DNA of 64,000 nt from Rosistilla carotiformis (GTDB taxonomy: Bacteria > Planctomycetota > Planctomycetia > Pirellulales > Pirellulaceae): contig NZ_CP036348.1 in NCBI RefSeq assembly GCF_007753095.1, positions 5,867,411-5,931,410 on the forward strand. The letters run 5' to 3'. The notes beneath the pieces were generated by a model. It saw only the letters and a program-made list of their open reading frames with translations, searched no databases and was not told the DNA's origin. Positions 22,284-30,424 of this stretch are shown piece by piece. The position numbers were made by a program, and so were the translations under genes. Position 1 is the first letter of the stretch. Each line of letters opens with the position of its first letter.

Positions 22284-24944
22284 TTACGCGTTCACGAACG
22301 AGGCCAGGAAGCGTCGCTTCGACATCTCCAACTGTTCGCCAAAGTTGAAGTTGACAGCGTTGTCACCGGTCCCCAAAACGATGTCGATGATCGCATCCGC
22401 CCCTGCGGTACCGTTGTCGTCCGCTCCCGTTCCGACCGTATCGATCCCGTCACGCGTGCCGGCAGGTTGCGTCTCGACAACGCGGTAGGTGCCCGGATTC
22501 AGATTGTCGAAGGAGTACGCTCCCGTCGCATCGGTGACAGCCGTTCTGCTGACGTCGGCCCCTAACAAATCGGTGCCGATCAATTCCACGGTGACTCCCG
22601 CAAGCGGTGTTTCCCCCGTGTCGAAGACTCCGTCGTTGTCGGCATCGAGGTAGGTGAACCCGCTGAGACTGGCCAACTGGACCGTCGTCGTGGTCGAGGA
22701 CGAATTGTTGGTAGAAACCGGATCGGGTTCGTTCCCGGTGACCGTTGCCTGATTGGAGATCGTGCCGGTGGTCCCCGATGCCACTTGAACACGAATCGTG
22801 ACGGTGGCGGTACTGCCCGAAGCGAGATTCCCCACTGACGCCGTGATCACTCCATTGTTGTTCGTCACCGTTCCCTGCGATCCGGAACCGCTGACGAAGG
22901 TTACACCGGCAGGCAGGTTGTCGGTCACGACGACGCCGGTTGCATTGGAAGGACCGTTGTTGGTGACGGTCAATGTGTAATCGATCGTGTTGCCGGGTGA
23001 TGTCGGATCACCAATATCGGTCTTGACGATCGAAAGGTCCGTTTGCTGCGTGACCGTGCTGCTGATGGTCGATTGGTTGTTGCTGGTGTTCGAATCGGTC
23101 TCGTTCGACGTAACATTGGCGGTATTGGTGACCGTACCGGTGGCTGACGCAGCCAGCGTGGTCACGATCGTGATCGTCGCCGTAGCCCCACTGGCCAAAT
23201 TGCCTAGGTTGGCCGACAGGCTGTTGCCATTGGGCGTGACCGATCCTTGGCTGGCCGAAGCACTCACGATCGTCAATGTCGACGGAAGCACGTCGGTGAC
23301 CGTCACTCCCGTACCATCGATCGGACCATTGTTGAGAATCGTCAATACATAGGTCAGTTCACCGCCAGCAACCGCGGTGGGCGTTGTCGCGGCGAGCGCT
23401 TTGACGATTTGGATGTCGAGCGTCGAGACGACACCGAAATCAAGTGTCAGGTTGGTGTCGCTGTCGGTATCGCCGTCGTTGGTCGGTTCGGAATTGACCA
23501 ACAGCGTGATCGCCGCTGACACAATCCCCTGCCCTGCCAACACAACGCCATTGTCATCGTTGTCGACGTTGTTATTGGGATCCGCCACGCCGCTGCTGGA
23601 GACGAAATTGTTCAACACGCCACCGGTGTTGAAGTTCGATTGCGCCAATTGCACGATGTAGTCGCCGGGCAGCAGGTTGGTGAACGTATACATTCCCGCT
23701 GCACTGGTGGTTGTCGAGTCGACGAGGGTATCGGTTCCCGCAGTGTACTGGCCGTTGCCATCGGTGTCTTCGTAAAGATTGACGGCGACGTTGCCAATCC
23801 CGGCTTCGGACGCGGCGTCGTACACGCCGTTGTTATTCAGATCTTCCCAGACCAGATTCCCAAGCGTGAGCGGTTCCAGCAATGCAAAGTTGACCATCTT
23901 GTTCGTCTGCCCAACCGTACCCACCACAGAAACATCGCTATCGAACGCCGCAGCGCCCGTAACCTCCACGCGAATCGCGCCGACGTTGGTAAAATCGGCT
24001 CCGTTTCCGGTCTGGTTCGCATCGAAATCGGTCATCAAAATCAACAACTCATCCGTCGCGCCACCACCAGCGGTGACGGGCAAGATTGTTGTAAACGACG
24101 AAAAATTCCCGCCATCGGTATAGACCGTCAGGGTGATCGGAACGCCTGCGATATCGGCGCCCAGCATCAACATCAATTGATCGGCAGTTCCGCCGTTGGT
24201 GAGATCGACGCCGCCTAACCCCGTGGGATCAAGGGTCGCTGAACCATCGATGCCATCGTAGTCGACGGTATAGCCGCCCGTCGCATTCGTAGGGGAACTG
24301 TAGCTGAGCGTGCCCGATGTCGTGTTGACATCCAGATTCACACGGAGGCCCGACGTATAGTCCAGCATCAGGTCGCGCTCGCGTCCCAGAATCGATTGGC
24401 TGCCGGCAGGAGCAGAAAAGAAACCTTCGTCGCTGGGAGTTCCGGCATCGGCCTGCAAGCTTTGCGTGCCTTCGGAGAAACTGTCGACCTGGACGCCCGC
24501 GTCGACGCCCGAAGCCTCCGACTCACTGATCGCGATCAACGACGAAACATTCGTGCCGGGCTCGGCGATCAATCCGGCGGGTAAATTCCGTTCCACAAAG
24601 TAGTCACCTTCGATCAAACGATCGAAGGCGAATTCGCCATTGGCATCGGTCGTTTGGGTCTCCACAAACACATCGTCGCCACCGGCGACCCCGGAGGCCG
24701 AATCAAACGTTCCATCACCACCGTCGCGGTACAGGTGCAGCGTCACCGTGGGCGGGGCGACGTCGTCCGTGGTTAGCCCATCGCCCGTCTGGTCGTTGTA
24801 GACGGTTCCGTTGATTCCGCCAAAATCGACAGCCATCAATTGGCGTCCTTCGAGCGATTCGAGTCGCAACCCGCGACGGGCTCGCCTTTTATTCGTCTTC
24901 GACTGGTTCGATTTGCCAAACAGTAGATCTCGCAGTGGCCGCAT
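22284..24944 (-). CDS. Large secreted SdrD-B / DUF11 surface protein
   Basis: This 886-residue protein begins with a basic stretch and the planctomycete extracellular motif RLESLEGRQLM (about residues 27-37). It contains three SdrD-B-like collagen-binding-type beta domains (near 40-150; about 360-480 with LGNLVWEDLNNNGVYDAAS; about 770-870 with GFTYLDADNDGVFDTGETPL) and two DUF11 repeats (about 500-630 and 640-760, each with a TLTVTNNGPSNATGVVVTD-type core). The domains carry Asp-rich calcium-type loops. The C-terminus is EQLEMSKRRFLASFVNA, a basic-aromatic tail that could be a sorting signal. It is probably a cell-surface structural or adhesive protein; no enzyme motif is visible. Confidence 0.88.
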   Translation of the reverse strand: MRPLRDLLFGKSNQSKTNKRRARRGLRLESLEGRQLMAVDFGGINGTVYNDQTGDGLTTDDVAPPTVTLHLYRDGGDGTFDSASGVAGGDDVFVETQTTDANGEFAFDRLIEGDYFVERNLPAGLIAEPGTNVSSLIAISESEASGVDAGVQVDSFSEGTQSLQADAGTPSDEGFFSAPAGSQSILGRERDLMLDYTSGLRVNLDVNTTSGTLSYSSPTNATGGYTVDYDGIDGSATLDPTGLGGVDLTNGGTADQLMLMLGADIAGVPITLTVYTDGGNFSSFTTILPVTAGGGATDELLILMTDFDANQTGNGADFTNVGAIRVEVTGAAAFDSDVSVVGTVGQTNKMVNFALLEPLTLGNLVWEDLNNNGVYDAASEAGIGNVAVNLYEDTDGNGQYTAGTDTLVDSTTTSAAGMYTFTNLLPGDYIVQLAQSNFNTGGVLNNFVSSSGVADPNNNVDNDDNGVVLAGQGIVSAAITLLVNSEPTNDGDTDSDTNLTLDFGVVSTLDIQIVKALAATTPTAVAGGELTYVLTILNNGPIDGTGVTVTDVLPSTLTIVSASASQGSVTPNGNSLSANLGNLASGATATITIVTTLAASATGTVTNTANVTSNETDSNTSNNQSTISSTVTQQTDLSIVKTDIGDPTSPGNTIDYTLTVTNNGPSNATGVVVTDNLPAGVTFVSGSGSQGTVTNNNGVITASVGNLASGSTATVTIRVQVASGTTGTISNQATVTGNEPDPVSTNNSSSTTTTVQLASLSGFTYLDADNDGVFDTGETPLAGVTVELIGTDLLGADVSRTAVTDATGAYSFDNLNPGTYRVVETQPAGTRDGIDTVGTGADDNGTAGADAIIDIVLGTGDNAVNFNFGEQLEMSKRRFLASFVNA

Positions 24945-25200
24945 TCTTATGTTCCCGGTGGATTGCCAACAGAGGAGTGGAACGTTTCACAAGGGCCCGC
25001 GTTGCCGTCGACGATCACGCCCGCAACATCTCACCCGACTTGCATTAGTCCACGTTATCGGCCGGAAAAGCCCTAACGGTTGGAATCATCGTGACGGTCG
25101 GAATCGCTTGGCTGTTCGCGCGACGCGCCCCAGCTTGCCTGGATTGAATTTGCAAGCGTTCCCAGGAAAGAAGAAAAATCGAGCGACCTCGGCGACGCGA

Positions 25201-26109
25201 CTAGGTCGTCGACGCCCGATTCGGCTGGGCTTCGGAGGTGTGAGGGGCTGGCGGAGCGAGTTTGACCGGAACCGGAGGCTCGGTAATCCCCTCCTCCTCA
25301 TACATCGCATACAGGATCGATTCGATATAGCGATGAATGCTATGATCGCTGAAATGGTCGATGTTAAATTTTCGCAGGCCGCGTAAAAAACCGTGCAAGC
25401 GATCTTGAGTTCGCCACCACCCTTCGAGCTTACGAATCCGACCTCGATAATCCAAATAAATCTCGTTTCCCCGATGACGATAGCCTAACCAGGTCGGTGG
25501 CACGCGGGTGACGATATCGTTGTTGTTGACCCATCGATAATGGGTCAGCTTCACGTAATTCACATAGCGTCGGTCGCCGACGCGTGGACTGCCATACGTG
25601 TAGAGTTCTTCGGGATTGCTGGCGATGTAAGACAGGAAACAGCGTCCGGCACAGATCGTCGCCATCGCCCCCCCCAACGAATGCCCACAAAACCACAACG
25701 GTCGGTTGTTGGTTTTGAGCACGCCTTCGATCATCGGCCACAGATCGTCGACTTCCTTTTTGAAGCCGCGGTGGACACGGCCGGCGGTTTCCGCCAAGAC
25801 CGTTGCCGCGTTGGCATCGGCTTGAATGTCGTTCCATTCGTGTGGTTCGGTGCCACGGGCGGCGATCACACAATCGAATTCGTTGGCGAATTGATAGGCT
25901 TGCGATCCATCGTTGTTGAAAAATTTGACGATCGGAAATCCAATCGCCTGCCCCGCCAGCGTGGCTTCCCGCTCGTCGTTGTAGCTGATCATCGAGAGTT
26001 CGGCGAATAATAATGATCGCCGCATAAAACTCAGCTCGCGAATCGGCCCCTGAAGTTCCGAATGAACGATGAGGGGCCTTTCCCCCTGATCATGAATGAC
26101 TTTCGGCAC
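25201..26109 (-). CDS. Class 3 (alpha/beta-hydrolase) lipase-like protein
   Basis: This 302-residue protein has the Lipase_3 signature: nucleophile elbow LWFCGHSLGGAMATICAGRC, an oxyanion region CVIAARGTEPHEWNDIQADA, and the catalytic Asp and His regions in WVNNNDIVTRVPPTWLGYRH. It should hydrolyse acylglycerols or related esters. No signal peptide is seen. The start is a GTG at 26109 with a strong AGGAGA nine bases upstream. The C-terminal ~30 residues are Pro-rich. The neighbours are unrelated single genes, so the substrate cannot be inferred from context. Confidence 0.85.
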   Translation of the reverse strand: MPKVIHDQGERPLIVHSELQGPIRELSFMRRSLLFAELSMISYNDEREATLAGQAIGFPIVKFFNNDGSQAYQFANEFDCVIAARGTEPHEWNDIQADANAATVLAETAGRVHRGFKKEVDDLWPMIEGVLKTNNRPLWFCGHSLGGAMATICAGRCFLSYIASNPEELYTYGSPRVGDRRYVNYVKLTHYRWVNNNDIVTRVPPTWLGYRHRGNEIYLDYRGRIRKLEGWWRTQDRLHGFLRGLRKFNIDHFSDHSIHRYIESILYAMYEEEGITEPPVPVKLAPPAPHTSEAQPNRASTT

Positions 26110-26367
26110 GATCTTTGTCTCCTGAACCGATGCTCGCGATTTGCATCCTTTTGCAAACCCACCCTTCGCCTAAACGTTAGATTACCCCAACGCTGCCAGC
26201 CCGCAAATCCCAAGCTCGCTGAACTTTGCCGAGCAATTTTCGCAGTGGACTCCGCAGAACGCTCTGCTACAATTAAGGCTTCACCCACCGGCCCCCCTTT
26301 CCCGCCCGATTATCGATTAATCGCAACCTGCGGTTTCGTTTCCCCCCACAATCCCCCCGCCTAAACC

Positions 26368-28881
26368 GTGCGCACTCCAAAGCTCCGATTATTGCTCGGC
26401 CTATTGCTATCACACGGCTTGATGGCCCCAGGACTCCAAGGCGATGACCTGTGGCCAGCACAAGCGGTTCCTCTGCTGGAAAAATACTGTTTCGATTGCC
26501 ACAGCAATTCAACACAGGAAGCGGAGGTCAATCTGGAGGGTTTTGCGGCAGCCGAGAGTTTGATCGCTGCGGAGAACATGTGGAAAGAGACGATCAAGCA
26601 GGTCGAATTCGGTTCGATGCCTCCGGGGGATGTCGACCAGCCCACCGACGAAGAGCGAAAGACGTTGCTGGCGCTGATCGAAGGAGCGCTTTACGGCGGC
26701 GAATGCGATCTCGATGCCAAGCCGGGGAAGGTGACCGTTCGGCGGCTGAATCGAAACGAATACAACAACACGATCCGCGATCTCTTTGGCGTGTCCATCC
26801 GACCGGCCGATGCGTTCCCATCGGATGAGGTGGGGGCGGGCTTCGACAACAACGGCGACGTACTGACTCTGCCGCCGATGCTGTTGGAGAAATACGTCGA
26901 AGCGGCGGAACAGGTCGCTGCCGTCGCCGTCACCGATCCGAAGACTCTGACCAAGATCGACGCCCGCTGGCAATCCGACAAGGTCCAGATCAAAGGCAAT
27001 TACACGACCAATAACTTTGAGATCCATACGATCGATGGCGATGGCGAGATCCATGGCGAGTTCGAATCGCCCTACGACGGCGACTATGGATTGATCGTCG
27101 AAGCTGCTGCGGTCGCAGAAGATTCGACGGTCACGCTCGAAGCCTTCCTCGATGGCGAGACATCGCTCGGCAAGACGACCTTTAAATTCCGCGATAGCAC
27201 CGGTGGCGTCCATCGCCAAACGCTGAAGGTGAAGCTGACCAAGGGAAAGCACACAATCGACATTCGCGCCGCCAAGAGCGACGAGAAGAAGAGCGACGAC
27301 AAGAAGAGCGACGACAAGAAGAGCGACGACAAGAAGGACGGCGACAAGAAGGACGGCGACAAGAAGGACGGCGACAAGAAGGACGGCGACAAGAAGGACG
27401 ACGAGAAGAAGGACGACGAGAAGAAGGACGACGAGAAGAAGGACGACGAGAAGAAGAGCGACGACAAGAAGAGCGACGACGCATTGCCGCAGTTCCGGAT
27501 GCGGGGCATGTACTTCGAAGGTCCTTACGGGATTCCCAAAGAGCGACTTTCGGGAACGCACTGGCAACTGCTTCGCCATCGCCCCCAACGAAACAAACGT
27601 TCGACACTCGATGCTGCTAAAGAGAACCTGAAAGACTATCTACCGCTGGCGTTCCGTTCGCCCGTCGACGACGAAACCGTCGCCCGTTATGCGGCGCTGG
27701 TCGATGTCGCTGTCCAACGCGAAGAGACCTTCGAACGGGGCATGCAGGTCGCGATCACCGCATCGCTCCTTTCACCTCGCTTCCTGTTCCGCAGCGAATT
27801 GCCAAGCGAAGGTGCAAAGCCGGGCGACTTGGTCGCACTGGATCCGTACCAATTGGCCAGTCGGTTGTCCTATATGTTCTGGGCTTCGATGCCCGACAAC
27901 CGGCTTCGCGATCTGGCCAAGCAGGGAAAATTGACCGACGAAGCGGTGTTGCGTGGCGAAGTCAAACGAATGCTCGCCGAGCCCAAGGGGGAAGCGTTGG
28001 TGGAGAACTTTGCCGACCAATGGCTTGGCTTGCGAAACCTCAGTGGCTTGGCTCCCGATCCAAAGCAGTTCCCTAAATTCGACGAAAAGCTGCGAGAGGC
28101 GATGGTCCAGGAAACGCGTCTGACGTTTACGGATTGCATGCGAGGCGATGGCAGCGTGCTGAGCTTGCTCGATTCGCAAGACACCTTCCTGAACCAACGT
28201 TTGGCCGATCACTATGGCATCGAAGGGGTCAAAGGAGATGAATTCCGCCGCGTCTCGCTGAAGGGAACCGGTCGCAAAGGCATCCTGACTCAGGCCAGCA
28301 TTCTGATGCTGACCAGTAATCCCACGCGAACCTCGCCGGTGAAGCGGGGCAAGTGGGTGATGGAGAACATCCTTGGCACCCCGCCGCCAGATCCACCCGC
28401 GGGCGTTCCCGAATTGGAGGCGACCAACGAGTCGAATCCCGACGCTCCGCTCCGCGAGCAATTGGCGATCCACCGCGACAATGCGATGTGCGCCTCGTGC
28501 CACCGCGTGATGGATCAGATCGGCTTCAGCTTTGAACATTTTGATGTCACCGGCCAGTGGCGAGATCGCGATGGCAAACATCCGATCGACGCTTCCGGAA
28601 CGCTTCCCACGGGAGAAACGTTCGCCGATGCCCAGCAGATGATAGCGATGCTGCGAGAGACTCGCGGCACGATGTTTGTAACCGAACTCACCCGGCGATT
28701 GATGACCTACGCACTGGGCCGCGAATTGACGCGGCAGGACGAGTGTGTGGTCGAAGAGATCGTCGCGGCGACCGAAGCCGATGGCTGGAAATTCCGGGAC
28801 ATCGCAACGGCGATCGTGTTGAGTAAGCCTTTCCGATTTCAAACGGCCCCAGTTCTCGAGGATGAAAACGATGCTACATAA
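26368..28881 (+). CDS. Planctomycete cytochrome-like protein (DUF1587-1592-1588-1585)
   Basis: This 837-residue secreted protein starts at a GTG with a signal peptide (RTPKLRLLLGLLLSHGLMAPG). It has an N-terminal PSCyt-like haem motif (LEKYCFDCHSN), a DUF1587 block (VTVRRLNRNEYNNTIRDLFG), a beta-rich region like a carbohydrate-binding module (about 200-300), a Lys/Asp/Glu-rich repeat (304-371), then DUF1595/1592 (YQLASRLSYMFWASMPDNRL), DUF1588 (second CxxCH in MCASCHRVMDQIGFSFEHFD) and DUF1585 at the end. Such proteins pair with DUF1552 proteins and are thought to take part in polysaccharide-related redox reactions; the activity is unproven. Its last 20 bp overlap the next gene. Confidence 0.9.
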   Translation: MRTPKLRLLLGLLLSHGLMAPGLQGDDLWPAQAVPLLEKYCFDCHSNSTQEAEVNLEGFAAAESLIAAENMWKETIKQVEFGSMPPGDVDQPTDEERKTLLALIEGALYGGECDLDAKPGKVTVRRLNRNEYNNTIRDLFGVSIRPADAFPSDEVGAGFDNNGDVLTLPPMLLEKYVEAAEQVAAVAVTDPKTLTKIDARWQSDKVQIKGNYTTNNFEIHTIDGDGEIHGEFESPYDGDYGLIVEAAAVAEDSTVTLEAFLDGETSLGKTTFKFRDSTGGVHRQTLKVKLTKGKHTIDIRAAKSDEKKSDDKKSDDKKSDDKKDGDKKDGDKKDGDKKDGDKKDDEKKDDEKKDDEKKDDEKKSDDKKSDDALPQFRMRGMYFEGPYGIPKERLSGTHWQLLRHRPQRNKRSTLDAAKENLKDYLPLAFRSPVDDETVARYAALVDVAVQREETFERGMQVAITASLLSPRFLFRSELPSEGAKPGDLVALDPYQLASRLSYMFWASMPDNRLRDLAKQGKLTDEAVLRGEVKRMLAEPKGEALVENFADQWLGLRNLSGLAPDPKQFPKFDEKLREAMVQETRLTFTDCMRGDGSVLSLLDSQDTFLNQRLADHYGIEGVKGDEFRRVSLKGTGRKGILTQASILMLTSNPTRTSPVKRGKWVMENILGTPPPDPPAGVPELEATNESNPDAPLREQLAIHRDNAMCASCHRVMDQIGFSFEHFDVTGQWRDRDGKHPIDASGTLPTGETFADAQQMIAMLRETRGTMFVTELTRRLMTYALGRELTRQDECVVEEIVAATEADGWKFRDIATAIVLSKPFRFQTAPVLEDENDAT
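27277..27480 (+). repeat. 15-bp in-frame tandem repeat encoding xDxKK units
   Basis: Thirteen 15-bp units encode SDEKK, three SDDKK, four DGDKK, four DDEKK and one SDDKK, ending in a partial SDD. The grouping of identical unit types suggests block duplications. Only five codons are used across the array. Confidence 0.92.
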
Positions 28882-30211
28882 TCAACAAATCAATCGACGA
28901 ATCATGTTGCGTGGCCTGGGAGTCGCGATGGGGTTGCCGCTGCTCGAAGCGATGACGCCGATGGCCCGTTCGGTAATGGCTGCACCGTCGTCGAAAACGA
29001 TGCCGACGCGGATGGCCTGCGTCTTCTTTCCCAACGGTGTGATCGTTCCGAAATGGCAACCCGCCAAGGGACCGGAGTTGGTACTCGGGGAATCCTTGCA
29101 GGCGCTGCAACCGCTGAAGCACAAGCTGACGATGGTCTCGGGTTTGGCGTTGGACAACGGTCGCGCGAAGAAAGACGGTGCCGGGGATCACGCCCGTGCC
29201 GGTTCGACCTTCTTGACCGCCGCTCGCCCAGTGAAGACATCGACTGATATCAAGGTTGGCGTCTCGGTCGATCAATTGGCAGCACAACAGATCGGCCAAG
29301 AGACACGCTTGGCTTCGATCGAGCTGGGTGTTTTGGGCAGCCGCAACGCCGGCAGCTGTGACTCCGGTTACAGCTGTGCCTATTCGTCCAACGTTAGCTG
29401 GCGAAGCGAGAATCAACCGGCTGCCAAGGAGACCGTGCCGCGACTGGCTTTCGAGCGACTGTTCGGAACCGGCGACAACGCAGCGACGCGCGAGCGAGAC
29501 TTCTACCGCAAGAGTATCTTGGACGTCGTTGCTCAGGATGCCCGCAAGCTGGACAAGCAGCTGGGGACGACCGACCGCCGCAAGATCGACGAATACTTCA
29601 CCGGCGTTCGCGAGCTGGAACGACGGATCGAAATGACCGAAGCGGAAGACCGCAAGGGCGTTCCCGATCTGGAGCTACCGCACGGCCGACCGAAGCAATT
29701 TGTCGAACACGCCGACCTGATGTCCGACCTGATGGTTGTCGCCTTCCAAACCGATGCGACCCGCGTGGCGACGTTCATGCTGGATAATGCCGGTGGCAAC
29801 CGCAGCTATCCTGACATCGGCGTGAACGACGGCCATCACCAGATCAGCCATCACAGCAACCACGAAGGCAAGGTTGCCAACCTGCAGAAGATCGATGCCC
29901 ACTTGGCCGAACGATTGGCTTACTTCCTGCAAAAACTCGACTCGGTTCAAGAGGCGGGCGGAACGCTGTTGGATCATTCGATGGTCCTGTACGGCAGCGG
30001 ATTGAGCGATGGAAATCGTCACCGCCACGAAGATCTGCCGATCGTAATCGCCGGCGGTGCTCGCGGTCGCATCAAGACCAATCGCCACATCGAACTGGCC
30101 GAAGAGACGCCGATGGCGAATCTATTTATGTCGATGCTCGATATCGTCGGAGCTCCCGTCGAATCGATCGGCGACAGCACCGGACGTCTCGATCAATTGA
30201 CGACGTCGTAA
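28862..30211 (+). CDS. DUF1552 family exported protein
   Basis: This 449-residue protein has a Tat-type signal (NRRIMLRGLGVAMGLPLLEA) followed by the DUF1552 body: TRMACVFFPNGVIVPKWQPA, LTMVSGLALDNGRAK, the Cys pair in AGSCDSGYSCAYSSNVSWRS, and LLDHSMVLYGSGLSDGNRHR. The fold is thought to resemble alkaline-phosphatase-like DUF1501 proteins. It overlaps the DUF1592-type gene by 20 bp, so the pair is translationally coupled, the standard planctomycete arrangement. No biochemical function is established. Two hairpins follow the gene. Confidence 0.9.
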   Translation: MKTMLHNQQINRRIMLRGLGVAMGLPLLEAMTPMARSVMAAPSSKTMPTRMACVFFPNGVIVPKWQPAKGPELVLGESLQALQPLKHKLTMVSGLALDNGRAKKDGAGDHARAGSTFLTAARPVKTSTDIKVGVSVDQLAAQQIGQETRLASIELGVLGSRNAGSCDSGYSCAYSSNVSWRSENQPAAKETVPRLAFERLFGTGDNAATRERDFYRKSILDVVAQDARKLDKQLGTTDRRKIDEYFTGVRELERRIEMTEAEDRKGVPDLELPHGRPKQFVEHADLMSDLMVVAFQTDATRVATFMLDNAGGNRSYPDIGVNDGHHQISHHSNHEGKVANLQKIDAHLAERLAYFLQKLDSVQEAGGTLLDHSMVLYGSGLSDGNRHRHEDLPIVIAGGARGRIKTNRHIELAEETPMANLFMSMLDIVGAPVESIGDSTGRLDQLTTS

Positions 30212-30238
30212 TCCGCAAGATTACGGCCGATTCGGCGC

Positions 30239-30265
30239 GGTGGCTTCGCAAGCGAAGAAGCCACC
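30239..30265 (+). terminator. Hairpin downstream of DUF1552 gene
   Basis: GGTGGCTTC pairs perfectly with GAAGCCACC (9 bp, 9-base loop), 27 bp after the stop. There is no T-tract, so it may be an mRNA-end stabiliser, part of a dispersed repeat or a terminator needing a factor. Confidence 0.45.
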
Positions 30266-30287
30266 ACGTCGTAGGAACTCGCAGAAC

Positions 30288-30309
30288 GAGCACGTTTCCC
30301 ATCGTGCTC
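30288..30309. repeat. Second small inverted repeat in the same gap
   Basis: GAGCACG (30288-30294) pairs with CGTGCTC (30303-30309) around an 8-base loop. It lies between the convergent DUF1552 and TPR-lipoprotein genes. Confidence 0.4.
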
Positions 30310-30424
30310 TCGGTCGCAATGACGGGCACTCAAACGCAGGGCCCTCGCGGTTCAAGCTGGCAGCGGCCACAGTTGCGATTCTCTTTCGTCATCCACGCCA
30401 TTGAAGTCGCGAGCTGCGGCGAGC

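Noticed and set aside
27277-27480. Possible CRISPR array
   Set aside because: The units are 15 bp, contiguous, in frame and without spacers; it is a protein-coding tandem repeat.
26509-27588. Minus-strand frame with long Leu/Val runs opposite the Lys/Asp repeat
   Set aside because: The hydrophobic runs are the antisense reading of the 15-bp repeat, not a membrane protein.
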